DNA of 64,000 bases, taken from positions 1,798,001-1,862,000 of the forward strand of contig CAWCDI010000001.1 in the NCBI GenBank assembly GCA_963794415.1, in the 5' to 3' direction. The stretch comes from CAVPTL01 sp963794415. GTDB taxonomy: Bacteria; Actinomycetota; Thermoleophilia; Gaiellales; JAICJC01. The notes beneath the pieces were generated by a model. It saw only the letters and a list, made by a program, of their open reading frames with translations. It was not told the DNA's origin and made no database searches. Both the position numbers and the translations under genes were made by a program. Positions 1-8,376 of the stretch are shown one piece after another (position 1 is the first letter of the stretch; each line of letters begins with the position of its first letter).

Positions 1-943
1 TCCGCCCGACGGCGACCCCTGCGACCACCAGCAGCATCGCCAGCATGCAGAGAAAGACGAGGCTCACGCCCGAGAACGAGGCGGGCGCCCACTCCGGCAC
101 GTACTGGGCCAGGTTCGGGTTCTGCAGCACGGAGCGGTAGTACTCCACCAGCTGCTGGGGCGAGTAGGTCGAGACGACCATGCTCGACGCGCCGAAGGCA
201 AACGCGGTGGCCAGGTAGCGGTCGGACGAGCGATGATCGCCGCGAAGGCGGGTGACGGCCATCCGGTAGAGCGCCCAGATCACCGCGATGCCGGCGCCCA
301 TCAAGGCCGATCCGTGCAGGTTGGCCCAGAAGATCAGCACCGGGATGCCGAGCAGCACGGGCCAGCGGAACCGCTCGCGGCGCTCGTCCTCGAGGAGGAT
401 CCAGAGCAGCGCGGCAAAGAGCGGGTAGGCGAAGCTCTGGGCGCGGATGATGGTGTTGGGCTGGCAGACGAAGTAGGCGAGCGACGCCCAGAGCACCGCG
501 CGGATCGGGTCGATCCCCCGGCGCATGATCATCATCGCGAGCATGCCGAACGCCGAGGCGACGAGCAGGGCCGAGAGCATCCCCACGGCGACGTCTCCGC
601 CGGCGCGCCAGGCGCTGTAGAAGAGCCAGTGGGCCAGCCACTGCTGATCGATCCACCGCTGGCCGTGAGCGGCGACGGTGAACGGGTCGGTGGTGGGCAC
701 GCCGTGGGTTGCGATGAACCGGCCGGCGTAGAGGCTCAGGTAGCCGTCGGGGAGGAGCACGCGGGAGTTGGTGAGGGCTCCCACGATGAACGTGACACCC
801 GCGAACCCGGTCGCCACGAGCCAGTGCGGGACCGTCGCCGCAGCAACGGGTTCGGAAGGCTCGAGCGGGATCTCGATCAGCCGCACCGACTCGTTCGGCT
901 CGGCGATGCGTGCGGTGGGCATCTCACCCGTGGAGTCAGGCAT
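1..943 (-). CDS. GT-C-type integral membrane protein, 3' end outside window
   Basis: The gene starts at an ATG at 943 and is still open at base 1, so about 314 residues are visible and the C-terminus is missing. After a hydrophilic N-terminus of about 40 residues comes a membrane helix (about 41-59). A loop follows with the pattern YLSLYAGR, GVPTTDPF and WIDQQWLAHW (about 69-106), then several more hydrophobic segments. That loop pattern resembles the first periplasmic loop of GT-C (PMT/ArnT-like) glycosyltransferases that use lipid-linked sugars. The family assignment is inferred from this pattern and the multi-span topology. The exact donor and acceptor cannot be read. A membrane protein of similar general style lies at 3400-4992. 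Confidence 0.7.
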   Translation of the reverse strand, partial: MPDSTGEMPTARIAEPNESVRLIEIPLEPSEPVAAATVPHWLVATGFAGVTFIVGALTNSRVLLPDGYLSLYAGRFIATHGVPTTDPFTVAAHGQRWIDQQWLAHWLFYSAWRAGGDVAVGMLSALLVASAFGMLAMMIMRRGIDPIRAVLWASLAYFVCQPNTIIRAQSFAYPLFAALLWILLEDERRERFRWPVLLGIPVLIFWANLHGSALMGAGIAVIWALYRMAVTRLRGDHRSSDRYLATAFAFGASSMVVSTYSPQQLVEYYRSVLQNPNLAQYVPEWAPASFSGVSLVFLCMLAMLLVVAGVAVGR

Positions 944-987
944 CGTGGCGAGTACATCGGCAGACCGGCCGTGTCCTTTAGGACGGG

Positions 988-1278
988 CTACAGCAGCGCG
1001 AAGGCCACGGCCGCCACCAGCACCACCAGGCTGCCGAGCAGGCCCACCACCGCGGTGCCCAGCCGCGGCGCTCCGAGCCGTGCCACCGTGAGCCCTGAGA
1101 ACCCGGCTGCGACGCCGAGCAGCGCGACCACGATGGCGATGATCTCGAGGCCCTGGCGCAGCGACCCGCTCGCGGCGAGCGCGAGCGTGTCCAGCACGAG
1201 CGCCGAGACGAAGGCGGCGACGCTCACCACGGCCGAGCTGTTGGTCTCGCGCCGGATGGTGTCGGGAGTCTGCGTCAT
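988..1278 (-). CDS. small three-helix membrane protein, hypothetical
   Basis: A 96-residue protein with a short polar N-terminus and three hydrophobic segments (about 17-37, 43-63 and 73-95) covering almost the whole chain. The start is an ATG at 1278. It lies between the membrane protein at 1-943 and the divergently transcribed leucine-dehydrogenase-like gene at 1311. No motif suggests a function; it could be a small accessory membrane protein. The gene call rests on the clean helix pattern and its fit between its neighbours. Confidence 0.6.
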   Translation of the reverse strand: MTQTPDTIRRETNSSAVVSVAAFVSALVLDTLALAASGSLRQGLEIIAIVVALLGVAAGFSGLTVARLGAPRLGTAVVGLLGSLVVLVAAVAFALL

Positions 1279-1310
1279 GGCTGGTCGGGAGGGGGGCTAG
1301 AGTCCCGGCG

Positions 1311-2376
1311 GTGCAACTGTTCGGAGAGCACGAGCAGGTGATGATCTGCCATGACCCGGCGGCGGGACTGCGCGCGATCATAGCCGTTCACAACACGGTG
1401 CTCGGCCCCGGGCTCGGCGGGATCCGCATGTGGCCGTTCGCCTCCGACGAGCAGGCCCTCACCGACGTGCTTCGGCTCTCGCGCGGCATGACGTACAAGA
1501 ACTCGCTCGCCGGCCTCCCGCTGGGCGGCGGCAAGACTGTGGTGCTGGGCGACTCCCGCACGCAGAAGACGCCCCAGCTCTTCCGCGCGCTCGGCAGGTT
1601 CATCGACTCGCTCGGCGGCCGCTACCTCGCCGCGGAGGACGTCGGCACCGACACCACGGATGCCGCGGAGGTCGCCCGCGAGACCACCTACATCACCGGG
1701 CTGCCCGAGCAGATGGGCGGCTCGGGCGATCCCTCGCCGATGACTGCCTGGGGCGTGGTGGTCGGGATGCGCGCGGCACTCCGCGAGGCCGGGCTGAACC
1801 CGGGGTTCGAGGGCGTCTCGGTGGTCGTGCAGGGCGCCGGGCACGTGGGCGCCGCGGTGGCGCGCCATCTGCTCGACGGCAGGGGCGCATGTCACCGTGT
1901 CGGACATCCACGCCGACCGGGTCGAGCCGCTGCGCGCGGCCGGCGCCCGGGTGGCCGACCCGGCCGATGCGCACGCCGTCGAGTGCGACGTGCTGTCCCC
2001 CTGTGCCCTCGGGGCGATCGTGCGGCCCGAGACCATCGGCCAGCTCCGCTGCCGGGTGATTGCCGGCGCCGCGAACAACCAGCTCCTCGACAGCCCGATG
2101 GGCGACGCCCTGGCCGAGCGCGGCATCGTCTACGCACCCGACTTCGCGATCAACGCGGGCGGTGTCATCAACATCGGCGAGGAGCTGGGCCGGCCCTACG
2201 ACGCCGCGCGGGCGCGGGAGGCCGTCGGGCGGATCGAGCGCACGCTCGAGCTGGTGTTCGCACAGGCCCGCGAGGCCGGCATCGCCCCGCACCGTGCCGC
2301 CGAGCGCCTCGCCGAGCAGCGCATCGCAGACGCGCTCGAGCAGCGTCAGGCCGAGGCGGACGCTCCGACGCCGTAG
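1311..2376 (+). CDS. Glu/Leu/Phe/Val dehydrogenase (leucine-dehydrogenase-like), one frame break
   Basis: NAD-dependent oxidative deaminase of a branched-chain amino acid (or Phe/Glu) to the 2-oxo acid. From a GTG start at 1311 the N-terminal catalytic domain shows GPGLGGIRMW, the lysine of LPLGGGKTVV and the EDVGTDT segment. It continues into a Rossmann fold with QGAGHVGAAV (GxGxxG). Around 1881 the frame changes by one extra base. The second frame, starting with HVTVSDIHADR, completes the Rossmann domain and C-terminus to a stop at 2376. The joined length of about 354 residues matches leucine dehydrogenases. A sequencing error is the simplest cause, since both halves are well preserved. The last 31 bases overlap the convergent gene at 2346-3308. 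Confidence 0.85.
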
Positions 2377-3308
2377 GCCTGCATGGTGAGGACGATGCGG
2401 TCGCTGCGCAGGACGGCGTTGGGCTGGAGGCGCGAGTTGGGCAGGTCGCGCGGCTCGTCTCCCCGGCGCGCCTCCTCGACGGTCACAGAGCGCTCGAGCA
2501 GGTCGAGGCGCACCACGTACTCGTACCAGGAGATGTCCCAGGAGACGGTGATCAGCACCGGCCGGGGAAGCTCGATGCCGCCGACGACGACGTTGACGAT
2601 GGGGTCGCCGAGGCTGCGCGAGATGGCGACGACGCGGTCGGCGTGCTGCGAGCGGTTGAAGGCCTCGAGCGCGTGCAGCCTGACGTGGCGCGGATCGGAC
2701 TCGCGCCGGCGGGCGTCGGCAAGCTCGTTGTAGCGCTCGCGCTCGGCCTGAAGCTCCTGCTCGAGCGCCGAGGTGCGCGACGCGGCGCGGCCAACCTCGG
2801 CCGCCTGCTCGTCGAGCTGGGCCGCCACGGCGTGATGGCGGGCGATCTCGGCCTTGTGACCGGCCTCGGCCTGGGCGGCGCGCTCGTCTGACCGGCGCTT
2901 GTCCGCCTGCACCGACTTGAGCTCGCGCTCGCGCTTTCGCAGCTCGCCGGTGAGCTCCTTGACCTCGCGCTTGACGTTTCGCAGCTCGCCCGACTGCTGC
3001 TCGGCCTTCGCAAGCGCGTTTCGCACCTGATCCAGGTCGAGCTCGACCGACTGCAGCTGGCCCCGGAGGCGGTCGATGAGCGACTCGCGCTCGCGCAGCG
3101 CCTGATCGGCGGGCGGATTGGCATGCACCGCGACGATGGGGCGGCCGTCGGCGCGCCAGCCGCGGCGATCGGCCCGCTCGTAGCAGAGCGGGCACACCTT
3201 CGCGAAGCGCTTGGAGCCCGGATCCTGGTAGAGCCGCGCGGGCTCGCCCACCAGCAGGTGCCGGCGGCAGAGGGCGCAACTAGCGGTGTCTTCAGTGATG
3301 CTGGGCAT
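2346..3308 (-). CDS. zinc-ribbon coiled-coil protein of unknown function
   Basis: A 320-residue protein from an ATG at 3308. Cysteines at 11, 14, 39 and 42 (CALC and CPLC) form a likely zinc ribbon. A long charged coiled coil follows (about 70-210, repeated EL/REL/KR heptads). The C-terminal domain of about 110 residues contains several beta-like hydrophobic stretches and is not recognised. No signal peptide or membrane helix is present, so it should be cytoplasmic. The layout (metal-binding head, rod, globular tail) suggests a scaffold or nucleic-acid-associated protein, but this is inference. It converges on the dehydrogenase gene and overlaps its end by 31 bases. Confidence 0.7.
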   Translation of the reverse strand: MPSITEDTASCALCRRHLLVGEPARLYQDPGSKRFAKVCPLCYERADRRGWRADGRPIVAVHANPPADQALRERESLIDRLRGQLQSVELDLDQVRNALAKAEQQSGELRNVKREVKELTGELRKRERELKSVQADKRRSDERAAQAEAGHKAEIARHHAVAAQLDEQAAEVGRAASRTSALEQELQAERERYNELADARRRESDPRHVRLHALEAFNRSQHADRVVAISRSLGDPIVNVVVGGIELPRPVLITVSWDISWYEYVVRLDLLERSVTVEEARRGDEPRDLPNSRLQPNAVLRSDRIVLTMQAYGVGASASA

Positions 3309-3399
3309 GGGAGTCAGACGCGCGGGGAGGTGAGTCTACCCGCTGGACGAAGGATATGCCTGCTCAGCGTCGAAAAAGGCGGGTTTCGTGACTGTTCGG

Positions 3400-4992
3400 T
3401 TACGAAAGCGGCGGATCGACGTGCAGCCGCACCCGGCCGGGGCGGGTCACCGTCACGAGGGTCATCTTGTCGGAGGACTCCGCCGTGGTCACGAACGTGC
3501 CCGCCGACCAGCCCGACGTGTACCGCACGCGCACGTGGTAGGTGCCGGCCTCGGTGGTGGTGAACGTCACGGCGCCAGCGGCCAGGCTGATCAGCCGCGG
3601 GCTCCCCGGCCCCGTCACGATCGGGGTGGCGTTGGGAAGCCGGTAGATATCCACGTTGCCGACGCCCGAGACGCGCTTGAGCCCCGATGCACCGCTTCGC
3701 AGGAGCCGGGCCTCGGCGCGGGCGCTGTTGTCGAGCGGGCCGCGAGGCAGCAGCACGTAGCGCACGCCCACCGACCGCAGCCACTGGCGGTACTGGCGCC
3801 CGGTCATGGAGCTGTCGTAGAGCACCTCGTTGGTGGGCAGGTCGTCCTGCCTGTACCAGCCGCGCGCGATGTAGAAGCCAGCCTCCGGGACGTAGAGCGC
3901 CTCCCAGTGCCCCCAGTTGGCGACCACCTCGACGCGGTACTGGTGGTTGGACGGGTGGTCGCGCAGGTAGTCGAGCGACGGCTCCCAGAAGCTCTTGGTG
4001 GATCCGGGGTTGCCCCAGGCAGTGCTCATGTCGCGCACGTACGGCCCCACCTGGATCACGAGCGCGATGGCCGCCACGCCCAGGAAGAGCGGCGAGCGGC
4101 GCTTGGCGACGTTGGCCGTGAGCAGGAGGAGCGGCGTGCCGGCCTCGACGAAGAGCCGGCCGGCGTTCGACCCGATCGGGGCGCTGACCAGGAACGCGCC
4201 GGCGTTCACGGCCAGGTAGATGGCGAACATCGCGCGCAGGGAGCGGGTGTCGGGCCCCGTCCCGGCAAGCAGGAAGCCCACCACGCAGAAGGCTCCGATC
4301 ACGAGCAGATCCACCAGCCCGTACGGATAGGAGGCGCCAGACGAGAACAGATGCTCCACCGTGACCGCCACTGCCAGCACCAGCACGAACGCGCCGAGCT
4401 CCACGCGGTGGCGCGCGAGCACGGCGGTGACTCCGCCGCCGAACACCACGCTCGCCATCACCACGGCCAGGAGCGCGAGGGCAAGCGGCGAGAACCCCAG
4501 CGTCACCACCGCTGCGAGGCAGAAGCCGAAGCGCCAGCCGCGCTGGGCGCACGCGACGGCGACCGCCATCGCGGCGGCGCCGCAGAGAAACGGATAGGCG
4601 CCGCTCACCATCATGTTGTACGGCGCGACCACGGCCAGGAGCGCCGCGGGCGCGAGGGCTGCACGCGCCCCGTACCGCGCGACCATCACCCAGGCGGTGG
4701 CAGCCGACATGACCGCGGCTGCGATGACCGACAGGAGGCCGATCCCGATCTTCGCCGCGAGCGGATAGAAGAGCACGCTGTAGGCCACGAACACGTAGCG
4801 CCCCGAGTACCAGTCGTTGTTCCACCACACGAAGCCCTGATGCCGGTAGAGCCAGGTCTGGAAGAGGTGCGCCGGCGTGTCCACGCCAGGCGGCCCCAGC
4901 CAGTAGACGCACGCCGCGATCACCGCCGCGATCCCGGCCGCTGCGAGCGGGATGACCTCACGCCTCACGGGTGTCCTGGCAAGGCTGAACAC
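3400..4992 (-). CDS. large multi-span membrane protein, glycosyltransferase-like
   Basis: About 530 residues from a GTG at 4992. That start was chosen because it directly precedes the first membrane helix; the open frame extends further upstream through low-complexity sequence. At least ten hydrophobic helices fill residues 15-330. They are followed by a soluble domain of about 200 residues, with a WGHWEALY/GFYIARGWYR region, and a beta-rich end ending in RVRLHVDPP. An N-terminal multi-helix core with a soluble C-terminal domain resembles YfhO/6-pyruvoyl-type or GT-C membrane proteins of cell-envelope polysaccharide synthesis. No catalytic motif was pinned down. Its 5' side faces tRNA-Ala on the same strand. 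Confidence 0.65.
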   Translation of the reverse strand: MFSLARTPVRREVIPLAAAGIAAVIAACVYWLGPPGVDTPAHLFQTWLYRHQGFVWWNNDWYSGRYVFVAYSVLFYPLAAKIGIGLLSVIAAAVMSAATAWVMVARYGARAALAPAALLAVVAPYNMMVSGAYPFLCGAAAMAVAVACAQRGWRFGFCLAAVVTLGFSPLALALLAVVMASVVFGGGVTAVLARHRVELGAFVLVLAVAVTVEHLFSSGASYPYGLVDLLVIGAFCVVGFLLAGTGPDTRSLRAMFAIYLAVNAGAFLVSAPIGSNAGRLFVEAGTPLLLLTANVAKRRSPLFLGVAAIALVIQVGPYVRDMSTAWGNPGSTKSFWEPSLDYLRDHPSNHQYRVEVVANWGHWEALYVPEAGFYIARGWYRQDDLPTNEVLYDSSMTGRQYRQWLRSVGVRYVLLPRGPLDNSARAEARLLRSGASGLKRVSGVGNVDIYRLPNATPIVTGPGSPRLISLAAGAVTFTTTEAGTYHVRVRYTSGWSAGTFVTTAESSDKMTLVTVTRPGRVRLHVDPPLS

Positions 4993-5173
4993 GCCGCCAG
5001 AGGATAGCGACCCCGGGTCGTCGGGCGCGCGGCGCAAGCGGGCTAGCTGAGCCGTCCCGCCTGCCGGAGAAGTGCTCACAGCTTTCGTGTGCTCCCTGGT
5101 CGATCCTCGGAGCCCGGTGATTACCGCGCGCCGGGCCGGGCCAAACACTTCACGCGCGGGTGGTAAGGGCAGA

Positions 5174-5246
5174 TGGAGCGGACCGGGATCGAACCGGCGA
5201 CCTCCTGGTTGCAAACCAGGTGCTCTCCCAGCTGAGCTACCGCCCC
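5174..5246 (-). tRNA. tRNA-Ala(TGC)
   Basis: The reverse complement folds as a complete 73-base cloverleaf. The acceptor stem GGGGCGG pairs with CCGCTCC (one G-T pair), the D stem is GCTC/GAGC, and the anticodon stem CCTGG/CCAGG closes the loop TTTGCAA. The T arm is GCCGG-TTCGATC-CCGGT-like, and the discriminator base is A. Anticodon TGC reads alanine GCN codons. CCA is not encoded. It lies upstream of the membrane-protein gene at 3400-4992 on the same strand, with about 180 bases between them. Confidence 0.97.
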
Positions 5247-5408
5247 TCGGGCGCCATCAGCCCGAGTGTAGATCACCTCCCGGCGGGACAGGGCCGGACA
5301 CCAGCCGGGCCCCGGGAGGTGCGAGCCGAATGTAAACGAGGAATAAAACTCTTGTGAGTTCTGCCGCTGTGGTCTTGAAAATCCCTCGCTGGAGCCGATC
5401 ATGACCAG

Positions 5409-6206
5409 ATGCTCCGATCAAAGAACCACCTCGCCGCGATTGTCTCACTCTCGCTTCTGGGCACCGCCCTGGTCGCCTCACAGGCTTCCGGCAGCGCCTA
5501 CACCTCCACGCAGGCCTCGAAGGCGAACGTCGTCTCCGTCGCCTCGGACGCCGCGAACTTCACGCACCGCGTGCAGGCCTCGCTGTTCAGCTCGCCGCTG
5601 AAGAAGGGCACGTGGACGCTCTACAACGGCGTCCCGACCTGCTGCAAGCAGTCACGCTGGGCCCCCACCCACGTGGTCGCCGAGCACGGCGCGCTTCGCA
5701 TCCGCTCCTACAAGGATCCCGCATTCGGGAACAAGTGGGTCTCGGGCGGCGTCTCGATGGCCCGCATGGTCAATCAGACGTACGGCCGCTGGAACATCCG
5801 GTTCAGGATGAACAAGGGCGCCGGCGTCGGCATGGATGTCGCGCTGCGCCCGAGCGGCAACGGCACCGTCGTCGACTGGGCCGAGGAGTCGTCCGACCAC
5901 GGCGCCGCGCGCAACTGGGAGTCCGCCACGCTGCACTACGGCAGCACCCGGGTGCACGCAAACGTCACGGCCAACTTCACGAAGTGGCACACGATGTCCA
6001 TCCTCTGGCTGCCCAACAGCATCGATGTGCTGCTCGACGGCAAGCGCTGGGCCCACTACACCAGCCACATCCCGTCGTCGCCGATGCACCTCGTGATGCA
6101 GACCAACACCGGGACGAACGGCTTCACCGGCGTCCTTCCGACCGCATCGACCCCCTCGCGGGTGACGCTGCAGGTCGACTACGTGACGGTCTTCCGGTAC
6201 CACTGA
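5409..6206 (+). CDS. secreted concanavalin-like / GH16-type protein
   Basis: A 265-residue protein with a Sec signal peptide (KNHLAAIVSLSLLGTALVASQA, cleavage near residue 28-30). The mature part reads as a beta-jellyroll: YGRWNIRFRM, a VVDWAEESSDHG segment where GH16 enzymes carry the ExDxxE catalytic motif, then FTKWHTMSILWLPNSIDVLLDG and a closing VTLQVDYVTVFRYH strand. These are typical of family 16 glycoside hydrolases/laminarinase-like lectins. The catalytic triad is not clearly complete (only one clear D-x-x-E is seen), so it may be a binding protein or a divergent enzyme. A hairpin follows the stop. Confidence 0.75.
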   Translation: MLRSKNHLAAIVSLSLLGTALVASQASGSAYTSTQASKANVVSVASDAANFTHRVQASLFSSPLKKGTWTLYNGVPTCCKQSRWAPTHVVAEHGALRIRSYKDPAFGNKWVSGGVSMARMVNQTYGRWNIRFRMNKGAGVGMDVALRPSGNGTVVDWAEESSDHGAARNWESATLHYGSTRVHANVTANFTKWHTMSILWLPNSIDVLLDGKRWAHYTSHIPSSPMHLVMQTNTGTNGFTGVLPTASTPSRVTLQVDYVTVFRYH

Positions 6207-6215
6207 CCACCCACC

Positions 6216-6243
6216 GGTGGGCGGCCCCCCGGGGCTGCCCACC
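6216..6243. terminator. hairpin between convergent genes
   Basis: Two 13-base arms (GGTGGGCGGCCCC and GGGGCTGCCCACC, one G-T pair) separated by two bases lie ten bases after the stop at 6206. The convergent gene ends at 6254, so the hairpin may serve both directions. No clear T-tract follows. Confidence 0.55.
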
Positions 6244-6253
6244 ACCCCTGGTC

Positions 6254-6688
6254 TCAGACGCTCCCCGCCGCCTGGAGCACGCGGATCCGCTGTGACAGCG
6301 TCCCCAGGATCGCGATCGTGATGCTCGGCTCGGACTCGAGCAGCTTCACGAATCCCGGCCGGGGGATCACCATGAGCAGCGAGTCCGAGTCGGCCGCCAC
6401 GCTCGCCGACCGCGGCGCTCCGTCGAGGAGCGCCATCTCGCCGAAGAACTCCCCCGTGCTCAGCAGGATCTTCCGGCCGCCGGTGCGAACCGCCACGGTG
6501 CCCTCGAGGATCACGTAGAAGGCGTCGCCGGGGTCGCCGGCCTGCACGACGGTGGCGCCGCGCGGAAAGTGGCGCGTGCGGGCGAGCTGCTCGATGCGCT
6601 TCAGATGGCGCTTGCTCAGACCCTTGAACAGCGGGAGCCGTGCGAGCACCGGCGTCCACTCGGACGACATCTTGCCGGGAGCGGCCAT
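6254..6688 (-). CDS. stand-alone cyclic-nucleotide-binding domain protein
   Basis: A 144-residue protein that is essentially one CRP-type cNMP-binding domain. LARLPLFKGLSKRHLKRI opens the helical cap, FPRGATVVQAGDPGDAFYVILEG forms the beta roll, and GEFFGEMALLDGAPRSASVAA is the phosphate-binding cassette with the conserved E and R. The C-helix ends near residue 140. There is no DNA-binding domain or channel, so it is probably a ligand-responsive regulatory subunit acting on a partner protein. The true partner is not evident. It is convergent with the GH16-like gene. Confidence 0.8.
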   Translation of the reverse strand: MAAPGKMSSEWTPVLARLPLFKGLSKRHLKRIEQLARTRHFPRGATVVQAGDPGDAFYVILEGTVAVRTGGRKILLSTGEFFGEMALLDGAPRSASVAADSDSLLMVIPRPGFVKLLESEPSITIAILGTLSQRIRVLQAAGSV

Positions 6689-6716
6689 CCCGCGACTCTA
6701 CCAACCGCGAGAAGGC

Positions 6717-6755
6717 GGCGTGGCTCGCCGGTGCCGGGCACCGGCGAGCCACGCC
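6717..6755 (-). terminator. perfect 19-base hairpin with GTGCC-N-GGCAC tip
   Basis: Two perfectly complementary 19-base arms (GGCGTGGCTCGCCGGTGCC and its complement) flank a single G. The hairpin starts ten bases beyond the stop codon (6765) of the repeat-protein gene, in the position of a terminator. Its tip GGTGCC-G-GGCACC is a variant of the core shared by hairpins at 35948, 43807, 57345 and the 58 kb array. No T-run follows. Confidence 0.7.
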
Positions 6756-6764
6756 CCAGGCGCC

Positions 6765-7142
6765 CTAGTTGTCGCCGGGCTCGTGGTGCTTGCCGCCGTT
6801 GCCGCGATCGTCACCGGGCTCCGGGTGCTTGCCGCCGCGTCCGCGGTCGTCACCGGGCTCTGCGTGGTTGGCGCCGCGCCCGCGATCGTCACCAGGCTCG
6901 GGGTGGTTGCCGCCGCGCCCGCGATCGTCACCAGGCTCCGGGTGGTTGCCGCCGCGCCCGCGATCGTCACCAGGCTCCGAGTGCTTGCCGCCACGGTTGT
7001 CACCGCGCTCGATGTGGTGTGCGGCCACGGCGCGGACGCTCGGGCCGCTCTGCCCGCTCTGGCCGCCCGTGCTGGCGGCGGCGGTGCCCGCGGCGGTCGC
7101 GAGCACGACGGCTGCGAGGCTGGCTGTCAGGGTCTTCTTCAT
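6765..7142 (-). CDS. secreted 13-residue-repeat protein (EPGDDRG repeats)
   Basis: A 125-residue protein from an ATG at 7142, chosen because MKKTLTASLAAVVLATAAG begins a textbook signal peptide with cleavage near AAA-S (residue 24). From residue 45 to the end it consists of about six copies of EPGDDRGRGGNHP with small variations. The mature protein is highly charged, Gly/His-rich and without cysteine; His/Asp richness may bind cations. Function is unknown. It is transcribed away from the ECF sigma gene at 7258 across a 115-base divergent region. The sigma factor's tail carries the same EPGDD motif, which hints at a link. A strong hairpin follows its stop. Confidence 0.75.
   Translation of the reverse strand: MKKTLTASLAAVVLATAAGTAAASTGGQSGQSGPSVRAVAAHHIERGDNRGGKHSEPGDDRGRGGNHPEPGDDRGRGGNHPEPGDDRGRGANHAEPGDDRGRGGKHPEPGDDRGNGGKHHEPGDN
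6768..7010. repeat. 39-bp tandem repeat within the secreted repeat protein
   Basis: About six in-frame 39-base units encode EPGDDRGRGGNHP variants. The two to three central units are nearly identical at DNA level, indicating recent duplication or gene conversion; the outer units have diverged. Confidence 0.85.
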
Positions 7143-7257
7143 GGTGCTCTCCCTCGTTCGTGGTGTGCGTACAGAGGGTGAGACACGCGGCCTGCGAAAA
7201 CTGTGCGGTCGGATCTCGGCGAGATCCAATTCGCCCCGGGCGGCGTATCGCAGGGCA

Positions 7258-8376
7258 ATGGCTGTTTCCGCAATTGCATCGCCGCACGCCTCGGGCGAGC
7301 TCCTCACCGACCTCTACAACGAGCACGCAGGGCCGCTCTACGGCTACGCGCGGTACCTCACCACGAGCGTCCACGACGCCGAGGATCTGGTGCAGATCAC
7401 GTTCATGCAGGCCTACCGCACCCTCGAGCGCGGTGAGGAGATCGAGCATCCGCGCGCGTGGCTCATGACCACCATGCGCCGCCGGGCGTTCAACCTCACG
7501 CGCGACCGCCACGACGTCGCGACCGAGAGCTTCGCGGCCGAGGCGGCCCTCACCGACGTCACGGCAAGCGCCTCCGCCAACGAGCAGGTCGCGGCCGTCC
7601 GCGTCGCGCTCGAGCAGCTCCCAGAGTCACAGCGCCATGCCTTCGTGCTGCGCCACTGGAGCGGGCTCTCGGCCGGCGAGATCGCCGACGTCATGGACAC
7701 CACCGAGCCGTCGGTGCAGTCGCTCCTCAGCCGCGCGCGGGCCGCCCTTCGATCCGACCGCAAGCTGGCCCGCGCCACCGAGGCCGTCTCGGCTGCGCTC
7801 TTCGTGCCCAGCGCGCGGCTGCGCCACAACCTGAGCGAGCTGATTCCCGGGTTCGGAGGCGGCGACAGCGCCGCGGCCACCACCGGCGCGGCGTTGGCGA
7901 CCTCCATCGGGGCCGGCAAGGCCGCGCTCGCGATCAAGGGCGCACTTGCAGTGGTCGCCGCCACCGGAGTGCTGGCGGTGGGCCACGAGCGCCACGTCGA
8001 CTCCCGCGCGCTGCAGGCCGTGGGCATCGAGCACGCACATCACGCAAACGAGGTGCACCACCGAGGCTCCGGCGGGGGCAGCGGGCGAAGCGGCGAGCCC
8101 GAGCCGGGCGACGATCACGGCGGAGTGCGCGCCGGGAGCAGCCGCGGCGGAGGAGCAGACGGGGTGCGCGGCGGCGACGATGGGGGCGTGTCCTCCGGCC
8201 GCGACCGCACCTCCTCCGGGGGCGGGAGCGGCGGCCAGAGCAGCGGCAAGAGCAGTGGCGGGAGCGGCAGCACCAGTAGCAGGCACGGTGGCAGCAGCGG
8301 CGGGAGCGACAGCGGTGGTGGTGGGAGCGGTGGCGGTGGCGGCGGGGGCTCCGGCCGCGGCGGCGGTGATGACTAG
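7258..8376 (+). CDS. ECF sigma factor with membrane helix and Gly/Ser-rich tail
   Basis: A 372-residue protein from an ATG at 7258. Residues about 15-83 form sigma region 2 (LYNEHAGPLYGYARYL, DAEDLVQITFMQAYRTL, HPRAWLMTTMRRRAFN). About 108-165 form region 4 (LEQLPESQRHAFVLRHWSGLSAGEIA, SVQSLLSRARAALR). A linker leads to one hydrophobic helix (about 222-242, ALAIKGALAVVAATGVLAV). The remaining 130 residues are a low-complexity Gly/Ser/His/Asp tail that would lie outside the cell. ECF sigma factors normally end after region 4 and are held by a separate anti-sigma factor; none is encoded next door. Residues 280-289 (EPEPGDDHGG) resemble the repeat of the divergent secreted protein. Membrane anchoring is inference. 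Confidence 0.85.
   Translation: MAVSAIASPHASGELLTDLYNEHAGPLYGYARYLTTSVHDAEDLVQITFMQAYRTLERGEEIEHPRAWLMTTMRRRAFNLTRDRHDVATESFAAEAALTDVTASASANEQVAAVRVALEQLPESQRHAFVLRHWSGLSAGEIADVMDTTEPSVQSLLSRARAALRSDRKLARATEAVSAALFVPSARLRHNLSELIPGFGGGDSAAATTGAALATSIGAGKAALAIKGALAVVAATGVLAVGHERHVDSRALQAVGIEHAHHANEVHHRGSGGGSGRSGEPEPGDDHGGVRAGSSRGGGADGVRGGDDGGVSSGRDRTSSGGGSGGQSSGKSSGGSGSTSSRHGGSSGGSDSGGGGSGGGGGGGSGRGGGDD

Noticed and set aside
233..1300. Long open frame on the plus strand opposite the membrane-protein genes
   Set aside because: Arg/Gly/His-rich translation without domains; the minus-strand frames give helices and motifs. It is a GC-rich shadow.
1870..1900. Programmed ribosomal frameshift in the leucine-dehydrogenase-like gene
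   Set aside because: No slippery heptamer or downstream pseudoknot is apparent, and similar single-base breaks recur in unrelated genes of the window, so sequence error is more likely.
5000..5173. N-terminal extension of the membrane protein at 3400-4992 towards the tRNA
   Set aside because: The extra residues are low-complexity and polar with no membrane or signal features; the GTG at 4992 directly precedes the first helix.
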